Source: Euglena gracilis | Taxonomy: Eukaryota > Euglenida > Euglenophyceae > Euglenales | DNA length: 64,000 nucleotides | Assembly: GCA_039621445.1 (NCBI GenBank) | Contig: CP154954.1 | Location: 12,766,716-12,830,715 of the forward strand | Direction of reading: 5' to 3' | In this document: in pieces, positions 14,001 to 25,275 of the stretch | How the letters are laid out: the number at the start of each line of letters is the position of its first letter | Numbering within the stretch: the stretch's first letter is position 1 | Position numbers and translations under genes: made by a program | The notes under the pieces: model-generated | Seen by the model: the letters and a program-made list of their open reading frames with translations, nothing else | Told to the model about the DNA's origin: nothing | Database searches by the model: none

Positions 14001-14976
14001 TGGGTGCCGGTCAGTTTGAGCACATTTACTTGCTCGTTTTTTCCTTTGTTGTTTTGCTTTTTTTTTACCAATGCAGCACGTTTGCACCGATAAATTGTTT
14101 CCCCTCCCCTGTTGGCGTCTTTTATCGGTTGTGTTTAATTTGGTCTTCTGCTCAATTTTTCGGCAGCTGAGCTCAAATTTTTGTTCAAGTATAAACCATC
14201 CGGCGCGCATTTCTGTGGGATGAAAGCTGTGGACGTCTGTTTTTGGTGCATGATCGTTTGGATTGATTTCTCACCAGGACCTCTGCCAACCTCTTTCCGG
14301 TAGCGCTGCAAACCCCTTCAATGCATCTTGAGGTGTGTCGTCATTTAAAATCACCATTTTTTAATGTCCCAGACCTGTTAATTCGCGGCAACAGAACGCT
14401 TTGTAGTCGGAAACGACTGACTGAAGTAATATAATTTCTAATCACCATAAAAATCTGAAGATACAAAGATACAAGGGTCAGACACCCCGTAGCACCCCTC
14501 CTGCTGGACCCCCTCCCGGGAGGGGTATGGTTTCGGGGATGGGTTGGACAGGCACCCCTATGCGGTAACCGATCCTGTTTTCTTTACCCTTTTGGCAAAG
14601 ACCCACCCGACCCTGGGTACCTTGGGCTACCCCGCCCCCCCCCCCCGGGGGATGTGCCTGCTATGGGCAGGCACCCTATAGCACCCACCTCCCTGTCGGT
14701 AAAAAAAAAGCCTCACAGGCATTTCAAGGTTCACAAGCACTTTATAGTTTATGGCCAATCTCGTGCCAGCATCCAAGGTATGTGCCTCCATCCCATGCAC
14801 AAGGTTGGGTTTTGGGTTTTGGGTCCCCCCCGCCAAAATTTTGTTTTTTGGGTTCCCCCCCAAAAACACCAAAAATTTGTATTTTTGGGACCCCCTCTTT
14901 GAAAAAATTTGACCCCTAACCCCTAACTACCTAAAAAAGGCGGATTTTGGCCAAGAAAAGCCATTTTTTTCAAAAT
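11053..14976. other. Gene-poor stretch
   Basis: No supported gene. At 11945-12075 the plus strand repeats degenerate GGGTTTGG / GGATAGGG words. At 14500-14650 and 14810-14900 there are C-run/G-run hairpin patches. Confidence 0.35.
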
Positions 14977-15035
14977 TTTCTGCGCCTGCGGCGCCAAAAA
15001 GTATATCTCACCCCCCTCTGGGCCCTCCGGGGGAG
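14977..15035. repeat. Second copy of the GGCGCC hairpin repeat
   Basis: TTTTCTGCGCC, loop TGC, GGCGCCAAAAA, then GTATATCTCACCCCCCTC. It matches the 5451-5710 repeat in reverse orientation, with changes in the stem. No coding content. Confidence 0.5.
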
Positions 15036-15068
15036 TCCGGCTGGACCCACCCTGGGTGATCCCTGGGG

Positions 15069-15133
15069 CTGCAGCCGGGATCGAACCACCGACCCCGCGT
15101 GCAAAGCAGGATTCCTGTCCAACACGTCCAAAA
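15069..15133 (-). tRNA. tRNA-like fragment, Ala(UGC)-like anticodon arm
   Basis: On the minus strand the sequence holds an anticodon arm CCTGC-TTTGCAC-GCGGG (one G-U pair; anticodon TGC) followed by a T-arm with GGTTCGATCCC, close to the pol III box B consensus. The T-stem has one mismatch, and the D-arm and acceptor stem do not form a normal cloverleaf. It is probably a decayed tRNA or the tRNA-derived head of a SINE, not a functional tRNA gene. Confidence 0.3.
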
Positions 15134-15332
15134 GGATGGAAGCGCACCGGGGGGGGGGGGGCAGTGCTTATACAAGGCCAGTGTTTATACACCGGGGGGG
15201 GGAATGGTACAACAAAATTGTGGATTCTGACAAGGGGTGACCGTTGGAATCCAGACTGTTATTTTCGGAGGGAAAATCATGCCCTCCAGAATTGTGGCCT
15301 CTGATTGGGGGGGGGGCAGGGGTGTGATCATT
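15134..15332. other. Non-coding spacer
   Basis: G-runs at about 15150 and 15195-15202; nothing else is supported. Confidence 0.3.
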
Positions 15333-15712
15333 GTAAACCCTCCCCCCAAATAATCCCCCCCAAATAATACCCCCCCCTCGGGGTACGACTTCCCACCAAC
15401 ATAATACCCCCCTCCCCCAGTTTCGGGCCGAAAGTCCGGATTTTTGACCTGAAAATGTAGGTAAAAATCACAATCTCTGACAATAAATTACGAAAAAAAA
15501 ATCGATTTTTCTGGATTATCTGGCCTCCAAGAAATGCTAAATTTCATGAGAAAGTACAAAAAAAAATGATTCCAAAGGGGGGTTTTGGCGCTATTTTTGC
15601 TCCTACGGAACTTCGAAAATTTTCGAAAATTTTTGGGAAATAATCCCCCCCCCCGGGCCGGGACTTCGGGCGAATAAATATTACCCCGGGTATTATTTGG
15701 GGGGTTTTACAT
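15333..15712. mobile_element. Foldback element, family 3 (AAATAAT ends)
   Basis: The left end (from 15333) reads TGTAAACCC, C-run, AAATAAT, C-run. The right end (15688-15711) is its near complement, ending GGTATTATTTGG, G-run, TTTTACA. The element is about 380 bp, AT-rich inside and non-coding. Its design is the same as the other C-run/G-run foldback elements in this window. Confidence 0.5.
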
Positions 15713-16671
15713 GTCTCGAACAGAAAATTGCATTTTGGGGCATTTTGAAAGGCCTTGTGGCCCCAAAAAATTTCAGGACCCAAAATTGTACTAACTAAAC
15801 TAACTGGACTAACTGGGTGGGGGATGGTCTGACTACTGAAAAGTGAACCGCCAAAAATGTTTCAAGCAGGCGGGAGTGTTCAGGACAACTCTGAGTGACA
15901 GCCCCTTCGTGACTTTGCGGATGTCGACCATTGTTTCCCATGGTTTTTTCTCATCGTCAATGGAGACCCAAAAATTTGATTTTTGGGTACCCCCCCCAAT
16001 TTTTTTTTGGGTCGATTTTGGGACCCCCCCAAAAATACAAAAACAAAACCCAACCTTGCCATGCACCCATCGTGCCAGTCGTTACCTGCCAGCTGAGAAA
16101 CAATGAAGAGAATCTTGTGATCCCTGCGCCGCTGTGTCGTGCAATGAAATTGTCCACATCATCAAAGGTTGTTCAATTTTGGGGTTATGGAATGTTGTTT
16201 TTGACATATTATTGGTTTTCTGGTGGGTTTTTTATTCGGCAGCCCATTTCCGGCATAATTTGAACCTGCTCGCTTGTGCACTTGTTGTTGTTCAGTTGTT
16301 TTTCCATGGCCAAATGGTATTTATCTATATAGTCTATCATTCAACGGCAGGGAGCAGGTTTGTAGGGACACGTTTTCATTTGAGATGGCTGCCTGGGCTC
16401 GAGGAAGCTCCTGTCGGGGTGTGCCTCAGAAAGCATTTTTTTTGTTTTGTTGTATTTGCTTGGGTTTTATTGTGCTTTTTGTGTTGTGTAGTCTAGCTGT
16501 TTTTTTAACAATTTTTACATTTTTTCCCCTTGCGATATGACAAATTTTCGTTCATTTATTAATTGTTTTTAGTTATTATTTAGTTCAGTTCAGTGAAAAA
16601 AAAAAATGCTAAAACGTTAACGGACTTTTCGCTTCTATGGGTGCAAAAACGGGCGAAAATGGGTCGGAAAA
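15713..16671. other. Gene-poor stretch
   Basis: No supported gene. Around 15960-16040 a T/G- and A/C-rich hairpin (TTTTTGGG words facing CCCAAAAA words) echoes one near 14810-14900. Confidence 0.35.
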
Positions 16672-17265
16672 ATGTTGTCCAATCTCAGCTCCAGATTGGG
16701 ACCCTTATGGGGGACCTGCCAGCGGTTTTTTTCCAGCCAGCCCAAATTTTCCAGCCTCTTGGCTGAACCCCCCCTGGGGAAGGTCATTTATCAACGCCCT
16801 GATTCAGTTGTCATTAGTCATGCTGTTTTTTGGTTACGGCCCACCTGGGTTTCTGGCTCACAACAAAGCCCCTTTTCAGGCATTTGCAGCTGGGTGTCTC
16901 ATTGGCCCTCTAAGGCCATTGGAGTCTCCATCGCTGTCCTGAAGTTTGCCCAACACGAACACAAGAAGAGAGCATTTAACCTCATCCCAGACTTGGACAG
17001 CATTTGCAACGTTCCATCCGCCCCCACCCCCTCCTTTTCCCAGGTTAGCCATACTTTCAACAAAATGCTCTCCTCTCTGTTGCTGCCGTGCGGTGCCGAT
17101 GTGCGGGTTGAGTGGACGGGCTCCAGAGCGGCTCGGGCGGCGTGCAGGCGATTGCTGTGTTTAACCGATGGTTGGGGTGGTATCAACCTTCCCTGGGTGG
17201 GTATGCTTTTTATGGTTGCATTGGATTGCATACAATTTGTAAATATAGGACAAAATAGTACGTAG
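16672..17265 (+). CDS. Unassigned open frame, possible host exon(s)
   Basis: An ATG-started open frame of 197 codons, long for this composition. Its first part overlaps a CCAGCC-type dispersed repeat (about 16725-16790) and is doubtful. The second part reads like protein. The stretch 16880-17043 is bordered by CCCCTTTTCAG and by CCCAG/GTTAGC, and encodes KFAQHEHKKRAFNLIPDLDS. Beyond the possible donor the frame stays open through a Cys/Arg-rich segment (RAARAACRRLLC) to a second possible donor near 17190. No domain is recognised. It may be one or two exons of a split gene. Confidence 0.25.
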   Translation: MLSNLSSRLGPLWGTCQRFFSSQPKFSSLLAEPPLGKVIYQRPDSVVISHAVFWLRPTWVSGSQQSPFSGICSWVSHWPSKAIGVSIAVLKFAQHEHKKRAFNLIPDLDSICNVPSAPTPSFSQVSHTFNKMLSSLLLPCGADVRVEWTGSRAARAACRRLLCLTDGWGGINLPWVGMLFMVALDCIQFVNIGQNST

Positions 17266-20200
17266 GCTCGCCGATCATGTTTTTGTTTGGGTCTGCCGCA
17301 CAGCATCGTGAATTGCTTCCACTAGAGAGTGATTTGCAGAAACAAATTCAGATGCTCGCGCCAACAATCGGAATTTTTTTTTCATTTCTCGTCTTTTTTC
17401 ACCTGGAAATTTTATTCCTGAAGTTTGGGGGTTGTGGTCGTTGGGTTTTAGAGGTACCGTTGTTGCTGTTTGGAGGTACCGTTGGCCGAGTCGGCCCTCC
17501 CGGGGCCAACCACGGGCCGATTTTACCAACTATTTTACGACCAGGGCCGGTGGGGATGCTGCCACATCACGTGCACCTCGTGCGGCACCGCGTGCACCGC
17601 ATGGCGCAGCGTGTGCACCGTGTGGGAAGTTTCACTCAATTCCAACGTTCCTCGAATTTTTCTTTTATTTTGGCCACCTTTGGCCGCTTTTAACCTCCTT
17701 GTTCCAACTTCGACTATTTGTCGTCAAATTTCAGCGTTTTGCTTCATTTGGTGTCGTTTCCAATTTGAACCCCCAGTTTCCCCGTTTTTTTTTTTTTTTG
17801 GTGAAAATGCTCCCCTGCCCCGAAAAAGACCATACATACCTCTCCCCTCTTCCCCTGGAAGTTGGCAACCAGCCCACACAATCACTTAGTCATTGACCAA
17901 CCCCCTCCCGGGGGGGGGTGGGGGAGGGGGGTGGTTGACCGCCATAAATACACTAAAAATGTTGTACAAGTTTTGGGCCATTTTGGTTAACCTTTGGCAA
18001 AAATAATGGCCAACAGCCAAAAAGTGACAAAAAGTCAGGCCAACTGGCCGAAAGTGTCCCAAAAAGCTCAAAAGTATATCAAGATTATAAATTGTTCGGG
18101 TTTACAGGATAAGGAACTGTTGGCGAAAATCCAACCCCAATGGCATATTTCGATAATGGTCTGTCTCAAAAAAAATTACCACAAATCAGTTTTTTAGTCG
18201 TTTTGCAGCTGAAAAACAACTGTCCCTGTCGGGTTGCAAATTCAAAAAGTTGAATTCAGAAAAAGCATCGAATGGACGATCCCGTCTTGTAAATATTCCT
18301 CAGAGGCAAGTTTGGAAGGTTTATATCAATTTACAACACACCGGAGTTGTAAACGAGAAAAAAAGTGTGGGTTGATGATTTAAAATTTGAGATAAACGAC
18401 CAGTTGCCCAATTTTTGAAAATTCCGTTATGGGACAGATTCCATGACCCATCAAAAGAGCAAATTTTCACCCATCAAAGTTTCACCTCTAACCATCAAAA
18501 CGGTGAATTTCACTGGTGAAGTTCACCGGCGGTACCTTCCAAAATTTCAACAACATTTTCTCAAAATTTTGATTTTGAGAGGTTTTTGAAGCAAAAAAAT
18601 GGGGGGGCTTGCTTAAGGACCGCCCTGGTGCAAACACTCTCCCTCTCCTCATTCTCTTATTTCTGTCTTGATTGCACTGCAAGTGAATCTTGTGAAAGGA
18701 ATGAGCGCCTGCTGCGGTTCGAAGCAGAATTAAGTATTGTTGAGGAGTCCCTTTTGACAGCCAGCATCTGCACCCCCCGACTGGACTGCAGGCGTCCCTT
18801 TTGTCTGCAGCTTTGGTTGTTCTTTGATTGAGATGGTGCAATTTGCATGTGATTTGTAAACCATGAAGCCAGTGCCGGTTGAAGCCATTTCTTGGTGGTA
18901 ATAGAGTTGTTGAAGGGAAGAAAGTTTTCAAAGACAATGTAGCATCGTAATTGAATGAAATGCACATTCCTTCCTTCAAATATTTTTTCCAGAAGTTATC
19001 TGCATGAAAATTATTGCAGTTGATTTTGCCGTTACAGAAGCCGGAAAAACAGTGCTGGCTGGACCACCCCCCGTAGGGGTCCAGGGGGTGGGTTCCTAAT
19101 GAGCTGTTGGCCGGACCCGGCTTGCAGCCGAAAGCAATCAAAAAAGCCCAAATCCACCTGTCTTGGGTGTTTTCCAGCCAATTTATTGAGGTGGAAACCC
19201 AACAAATGACCAAAAAAATGGAAAATGGCAGTTTCGATGCCCAGCGAACATTTTATTGACACTCACCCTCACCACTCCCACTCACTCTTGGGAGTCCGCC
19301 ATTGGGACGTCAGGTGTTGGCTGGAAAAACGGTGCTGGCTCGGACCCCCGGCAGGGGGGGTAGGGGGGGTCCGGCTTAAGAATTTCCCTGGAATGGTTTG
19401 GAATGGGGGCACAGGTTTACGATGTGGCTGTAGCCATCAAAAAGTCATCGAATAACTAAATTCATTGAATATTCAAAATATTGTGTGACAAAAAGAGTAA
19501 AACATATGGCATATTCTGTGACAAAAATTACAAGCCCTTACGGCGAAAGAATGTATGGCATTGGCCAATTACGTGCCAGCTCGGCCGACCATGGCTAGAA
19601 CATCAAATCCGGAATGAACCAAGGAGCTATTGGGAGCCGTGTAAGGGACCACATTTGCACAGTGGCCTGGGGCTGCTGAAGCTCTTGCAATCCCATCACC
19701 GCCAGTTGGCCGTCCAAGTCGGCAGGGCTTTTGCAGAAAGCTAACCAGTTCGTTTGAACCCAGTGTGTGCGATTGAGTACCTTTGCAATTTTTTGATACA
19801 CCGCGCTTGTGTGACAAAAAATATTTGAGTGTCTTCCCACTTGTTTGGGTGGTTTATGATATCGTGTCGTGTTGTTGGTTTTTCTCTCTCTTTTTTTCCC
19901 GCATTTGACCAAGTAAAAATGCATTGCAACAAAGTGGGAAGCGTTCCATGAGCCATCCCCAAGTCAAGTGTGCATATTTCGCTGTTCCAGACTGGCAATA
20001 GCCCTTCAAGGACGAAAGGACATCCCCACCAACATTTCCGTTCATGTCCGTTAGCTCAGGCCTCCACACCCTGGCTGATGTGTCCCGCTGCAGGGTTCTC
20101 CTGTAATGTAAAAGGGTGGTTATCAGGCTTTTTCTCGGTGTGTGTGTGTGTGTGTGTGTGTGCTTGAGTGTGTCTGTATATTGACGAGCGTAATTAAATT

Positions 20201-21224
20201 GGGCGTCCAAAGTCCGGGGACAGGGCGCTGTAAGTTCGGTAAGTTGTAAGGTTTCTGTGTGTAATTCTGGACAACAATCTTATGTGTGCTGTGTATGAAT
20301 TGCACCGAATGTTTATTCTCGTATTGGGCAGATAATTGGTTACGATCTGGATTAGGGTTCCCCCCGTTTGCATTCTTAAATCGTAAGTTTGCTAGATCTG
20401 AAATAAAGTGAGTTCTTGCTAATAAATATTAGAACAGAAAGAAGACAAAACAGTAAGAAAAGTTATTATGTGTGTTTGTCAAAAGCAGGCTGCTATTTCA
20501 GTATGACCCTGTCCTCGCCTTGCACACCCCACTCCCTCCAGCCCCGCCAGCTCGGACAGCAGTGTTGGGACCCACGGTCCATTCGGCAGGAGCCCTCCGC
20601 TCACCCCGGCGGTGACCGCACCACCCGTGCCTCCACGGTGGTCGTGTGGCTCTGTTGATTGCCATCAACTTCGCCTTATCATGAAAACCACACAACTGCC
20701 GATACTGGAATTCTTGTCCAGCTGAAGAGGTGGAAGGATTCTGAATTTGAGAAATAGAAAGGCAATGGAAAATAACTGTTTTTCTCTTGTGCTTGCGAGA
20801 GTATACTGTAAAATCTTTGGTAGAGGTTTGAAATGAATTTTTTCTGAGGTAATAAATGTTGCATAACAATTGGTTATTTACAATATTATTTATGGCACTG
20901 TGAACCAATCGTTGGAAGAGTGAAAATGTCAGAAAAAAGGAACTTTTTCAGTTGTCTTCTTTTCGTGCATATTATCAAGTTTTTTTTCCAGATTTGTCTT
21001 TTGAATATTTTTTTTCAAGCTCTCAATCAGGTGTTAGGCTTTGTCACGACGGTGCAATTGTGTGTGCCAAACAGATGCTATTGCCGAATTGTATGCCACA
21101 CCACAGATAGCCCCGCTTCTTGAGGAGCCTCCCCACTTCACAGCAGAACCCTCCGACGAGGGTTGCCCCACTGAATCACAAGGCAACCAGGTATGCTTCT
21201 GTGACAATCATGTCCCGAATTGTA
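17266..21224. other. Gene-poor stretch
   Basis: No supported gene. Contents include a GTGCACC-type short repeat patch at 17560-17625, pyrimidine-rich introns or spacers, and CCAGCC-type repeats near 19045-19100 and 19320-19375. There is a short (GT)n at 20140-20162. A possible exon lies near 20502-20655, preceded by CTGCTATTTCAG. Confidence 0.35.
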
Positions 21225-21475
21225 CCCCCCCTCCTAGTCGTATGACCACCCCTCATTTATGACCACCCCCCGGTCACAAGTTGCAGGTCATGGGGGTGTT
21301 ATGACCCCCCCCCGGTCACAGGTTGCAGGTTGCGAAAAATTTAACACCACCTTACCTATGACCGCCACCTCATTTACGACCACCCCCCCAGTCACAGGTT
21401 GCAGGTTATGGGGGTGTTATGACCCCCCCCGGTTACAGGTTGCAGGAACTCGGTCATACGACTAGGGGGGGGGGG
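21225..21475. mobile_element. Foldback element, family 1, copy 2
   Basis: The ends are C-run plus TAGTCGTATGACC and the exact complement GGTCATACGACTA plus G-run. TA stands outside the left end (21223-21224). The right end abuts the first Penelope-like copy, where TG replaces TA. The interior is an expanded version of copy 1 (4299-4435), with three units of CGGTCACAGGTTGCAGG or close variants. Non-coding. Confidence 0.7.
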
Positions 21476-21510
21476 TGCAGCGTCCCCTGGGAATCTCTCT
21501 CTCTCTCTCT

Positions 21511-22014
21511 TCCAGATTGGTGTGGATGGGAAGTGTGTGGTGCGGGAGTGTCGGAGGTGGAGGGAGCTGCTTTGTTTTCATTCGAGGAGGTGCTCTGGGT
21601 GGTGACGGCAGGACGTCTCCCGCCTGGCCTCCGACACAGCGAAACCGGGGGTGCCGGCTCACTACGCTGCGTCATCACTGGCCCACCACCACGGCCCCCG
21701 GTGTCCTCCTGGAAGGAAAGCTGCCGCTGCTGCTGGCGCTGCTGCTGCTGCTGCTGCTGTCGCTGCTGCTACTCTGCTGTTGCTGCTGCTGCCTGCAGGA
21801 GTTGGTTTGGGTAGTTTTGTCGGGTTTGCGGCTTTGCCAGTCCCTTGAGGGGTTGGAGGCTCCTCCGGTGTTGAACCCTCCCCCCTCCCGCTGGGGCTGG
21901 GTTGTTACTGCTGACTACGGCTGCGGCGGCTTTGGAGCACATCCCATTGGTTGGGGTGTGCGGGGATCGGAGGGGGGCCTGCCCGGTTTGCCCCACTCTC
22001 TCCCCTGGTGCTCC
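21511..22014 (-). repeat. Pseudo-LTR of PLE-1, 3' copy
   Basis: About 500 bp from TTCCAGATTGGTGTGG to CCCCTGGTGCTCC. It matches 27089-27564 almost throughout, including a CTG-codon-rich tract (Gln/Ala-rich on the minus strand). Differences are small indels and a few substitutions. A (CT)8 tract precedes it at 21495-21510. Confidence 0.85.
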
Positions 22015-23216
22015 TTTGGTTGGCTGGGGGCACCGACTCCCTCCGACAGTGCGTTCTTCAAAATTTTCCTTCATTTGTTGGAGTTCTCGGGTCAGTGCAG
22101 CGATGGTCTCTGCCATTCGCTTCAGCTGCTTATGCATGGCTGCCCCTCGCCTGCCGTACACCGGGGTCCACTCGGCACCCTCTTTCTCTCTTTGGCCTTG
22201 GGTGCCCTGCGCACTCTCAGGGCGGGAGGGTCTGGAAAATCTCATGGCGGCTGGGTTTTCTGTCTCCCGAGGGCGGTGCCCACGGGTCGCTTCCCTATTG
22301 GGTCGCCAAGGGGCATGGAGCCGGGGCATATCATGCTTTGCGAACTCCCCTGCGGAACGGGTTGGCGGGGCACAGGCACCATGCTGTCTGCCACCCGCCT
22401 GGACATTGTGCTGTCTCGCTCTGGGAGCGTAGGGCCCGGAGTGGTGGTTGGATGGCTGCCCTGGGGGGTAGCCTTCCGGGTGGTGGTGCCGAGGACCAGG
22501 GTGGTCGGCCTCCCCGATCCTGGCGCTTTTGTGCCAATCGTGCGACTGACGTTCCTGGGCAGTGCTGTTTGACATGTGGCTGGCTGCTGCTTCGTCGCGC
22601 CATTGCTGGATGGCCTCCCTCCGTTGTGGCCTGCAGCAGGCCCAGACTTGGCTTTGCAGCTCGTGGTCCCAAGAAGAAAATATTGCCTTCCCTCGGCCTG
22701 GCTGCCTGCGCTTCATTGTTGATTTCCATTCCTTGTACTTCTCCCTGCACTCTTTCGGCCACTCGCTCAATGTGGTGTACTTGCGCTTCTTGGAGGGGGC
22801 TTGTGAGGACGAATCATCCTCTTCTTGTTCTTCTTCTTCGGTGAGGAATGCTTGTGGCGGGGGGGGGCAGGCAGCATGAGGCAATTGACAGCCTCGATGG
22901 TTGGGATGGTTGGGGCCTCGATGAGGCCTGTGGGTGCCGGGCCATTGATGAGTGCATTGACTTGCACGTTTTGCACCAGGGCCGGGGGTTGCCCCTGTTG
23001 GTGGGTGGGGAGGTAGATGGGAATGGTGACCCGCACCTCGACTGGCACTGGCACCCGAATCTCTACGGGCACCTGCACTGGGACCTGCACCAGGCGCTCC
23101 ACGATGCGATCCACGAAGACCGGCTCGCGGACCGGAACGGGTACCTGCCTCTCCACGATCACCGGTCGGTCCACCAGGACCACCCGTTCCTGGTAGACCT
23201 CACGGATGGCTGGCAC
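21769..23216 (-). pseudogene. PLE-1 gag-like region: Val-Pro repeat, GEADHPGP domain, coiled coil
   Basis: Two overlapping minus frames carry the C-terminal module seen in every complete copy here. At 23020-23216 a Val-Pro repeat reads RQVPVPVREPVFVDR and further VPVQVPVEIRVPVPVE units. After a frame change at about 22880-22770 comes a Trp-rich domain (LSEWPKECREKYKEW) ending in HDWHKSARIGEADHPGP (about 22494-22550). A Pro/Arg-rich linker and a heptad-like helix (HKQLKRMAETIAALTRELQ, about 22075-22140) follow. The region is probably a nucleic-acid-binding, self-associating protein by analogy with retroelement ORF1/gag proteins; that role is inference. The frame ends inside the pseudo-LTR. Confidence 0.7.
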
Positions 23217-23497
23217 CAGTGGAGCTGTTGCGGAGGTCTGGTCTGCTTCAGCATGGTGCTGGGAGGATGCACCATCGTGGATGGCCGGGGTGTCTTCTCC
23301 CGGCGGTGGTGGGGGTGGTGGCTCCAGGACAGGGGTGGGGATTCACCCCCTGGTCGTGTCCAGCATGCAGGTTGGCAGAAGTACCAGGTGGTATCGGGAC
23401 CGCGGCTGACATTGCCGGTTGGGGAGAGGAGGATTGTATTGGAGGTGGGGACATTCCCGGAGGGGCTGCAGCAGAAACACCGGCCTGGCCGACAGCC

Positions 23498-24803
23498 TCA
23501 ACGCCCCGAGGGGGAGCCCCCGGGGTGGAAGCAGGCGGGTGTTCGTTGGGCAGATGTGCGGCCCCCCTGGGTGGGTGTGCTGGCGCAGAATCCTCTCCTT
23601 CGCCTTGCCTCTGGCGGCAGGAGGTCGTCAATGCCTTCTATGGCGCGGGTGCGGAGGGATGTCCAAACACAGCGAGGAAATCCTCTGTTGAGGGAGCATG
23701 TGCTTGGTCCAGCGGCATGGCAGTGGCCCCACGGGGCTGGCGGCACGCGGTTTGGGCCGGTGAGAAACCACCTCCACACCTTGGAGAACCAGCTGCGGAG
23801 CTCGCGGACCCAGATGTCGGTGGCATGCCAGCGCTGGAAGAGGAAACGGCTCCACACGGACTGCACCAGGCGGCGTGAATACCCCCGCTAGATGGCGTTG
23901 CGAAAGACGGTTGCCACCGACTGCATGAAGTCGCCCATGTGACTGCATGCCATGTAGGCAAACTCCAGCCGCCCCATGATGACTCCACCCAGCTGTTCCG
24001 TGGGTGCCGTGGTGGTGGCCAGCGGATAACGCATGGTGTGGTGGGGGTAGTCTGCCTCCCGGTCGTGGCGCTCCCCGTTGCTGTGGGTGAGAATGTGCAT
24101 CCTCACCACCAGGCATACCACGGACTCGCCACTGGCTGTCACCTTGTACTCCATGCCGTATTCTGCTGCGGTGGGCAGGGACATTGTGCTCGGGTGTACG
24201 ATGTCATCGATGTACCGTGACACGGCTGTGGATCGGAGCTGAGGCGGGGTGGAGTGCATATGGTCGCGTTCCACAGGGTAACAGGCCAAGTTGGCCAGCT
24301 GCGGGGCTGGTGGGAGGCCCATCGGCATGCCGCGTATCTGCCGCCGGACCTTCCCCCCATTGCAGGTATAGTTGTTGTTCACCGATGTGGACACCAGCTC
24401 CTTCAGGTCGACCATTGTGTAGCCCAGGCCGTCACAGGACAAGCCGCCCGTGGTTAGCGTGGGGTCGGTGTTTGCGTCGATGCCGACCGGCGTCTTGGTG
24501 TCACGGATGAACGCCCACGCCTCGCGCACTGACTCCATCACGGCTGACAATGGAGTCGAAGGTGAAGGCTGTGTACATTGTGGTGAAGTCTGCCGTCTCC
24601 AAGCCTCCGGCCAGGATGTGCTTGGAGTGTGAACGCGCCATGCGCACAAACGACTCCACGCTGTCGATGCCCCAGAATGCTTTGATGCCCTCATGCTGCT
24701 GCCGCAGCTCGTCCTTCTCCCGCAGTGTGCCCTCGATGTGCTTTAGAAGCAACTCTAACGCCTTGTTGAGGGCGTAGAGGCCTGGGAGGCTCTTTTGGGG
24801 CAC
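23498..24803 (-). pseudogene. PLE-1 reverse transcriptase, palm and thumb
   Basis: Minus-strand RT core in several frames. Motif A is ETADFTTMYTAF (24565-24606), motif B is GMPMGLPPAPQLANL, and motif C is SRYIDDIV (24198-24220). The thumb follows, with TEQLGGVIMGRLEF and FLFQRWHATDIWVREL. These spellings (GMPMG with LANL, YIDD) are typical of Penelope-like RTs, related to telomerase RT, rather than LTR or LINE RTs. A frameshift lies near 24530, a stop near 23887, and another frame change at about 23740. All three catalytic Asp residues are still visible, but the gene is not translatable as one protein. Confidence 0.88.
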
Positions 24804-24862
24804 CTTGGCGGGCGGTGGCTCCTGTGTCGCTGCTGGAGTCGCGGCTCTTGCGGGTCCCAGTA

Positions 24863-25273
24863 CCCCCCCCCCCTATGTCCAACGACCCCCCTATGTCCAA
24901 TGACCACCCCCCCCCCCGTCGGAGGACACCTTTTCGGAGGTTTGACCAAATTTCTGGTCCCGGCGCAAAGCGCCGGGACGAAAAATTTTGCCCAAAATTT
25001 TGCCAAAAATTTGGCCAAAATGCCATTTTTGACACTTTTTGGACATAAATTTGTCAAAATTGCCCAAAATTTTCGGCGCGAAGCGCCGGAAGGGAAAATT
25101 TGGGCATTTTTGGGTGGGTAGAAACCCGGGTACCCACCAACTTTCTTTTGACCCCATGTCCAACGACCCCCCCCCCCCGGTCAGGGGACACCTTTTTGGT
25201 CATTGCCCTATGTCCGACGACCACCCCCCCGGTCAGCGGACAGAGGTTACCGGTCATTGGACATAGGGGGGGG
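24863..25273. mobile_element. Foldback element, family 2, inserted in the PLE-1 RT gene
   Basis: A 411-bp element whose right end, read on the minus strand, is a C-run then TATGTCCAATGACC. The left end has the same word twice, once as TATGTCCAACGACC. TA lies directly outside both ends (24861-24862 and 25274-25275). Comparison with family B copies shows the insertion split the RT between RFI and GTRK, with one TA in the unfilled site. The interior is A/T-rich and holds two GGCGC-GCGCC hairpins near 24963-24979 and 25073-25089. Non-coding. Confidence 0.8.
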
Positions 25274-25275
25274 TA

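Noticed and set aside
18488-19213. Minus open frame of 241 codons
   Set aside because: It opens on a TTG rather than an ATG, crosses CCAGCC-type repeat sequence near 19045-19100, and has no recognisable domain. It is unusually long for chance, so transcript data could revive it.
21511-22014. Hammerhead ribozyme in the pseudo-LTRs
   Set aside because: Some PLEs carry hammerheads, but no CTGATGA...GAAA core was found on the minus strand of either pseudo-LTR type by eye. A covariance search would be decisive.
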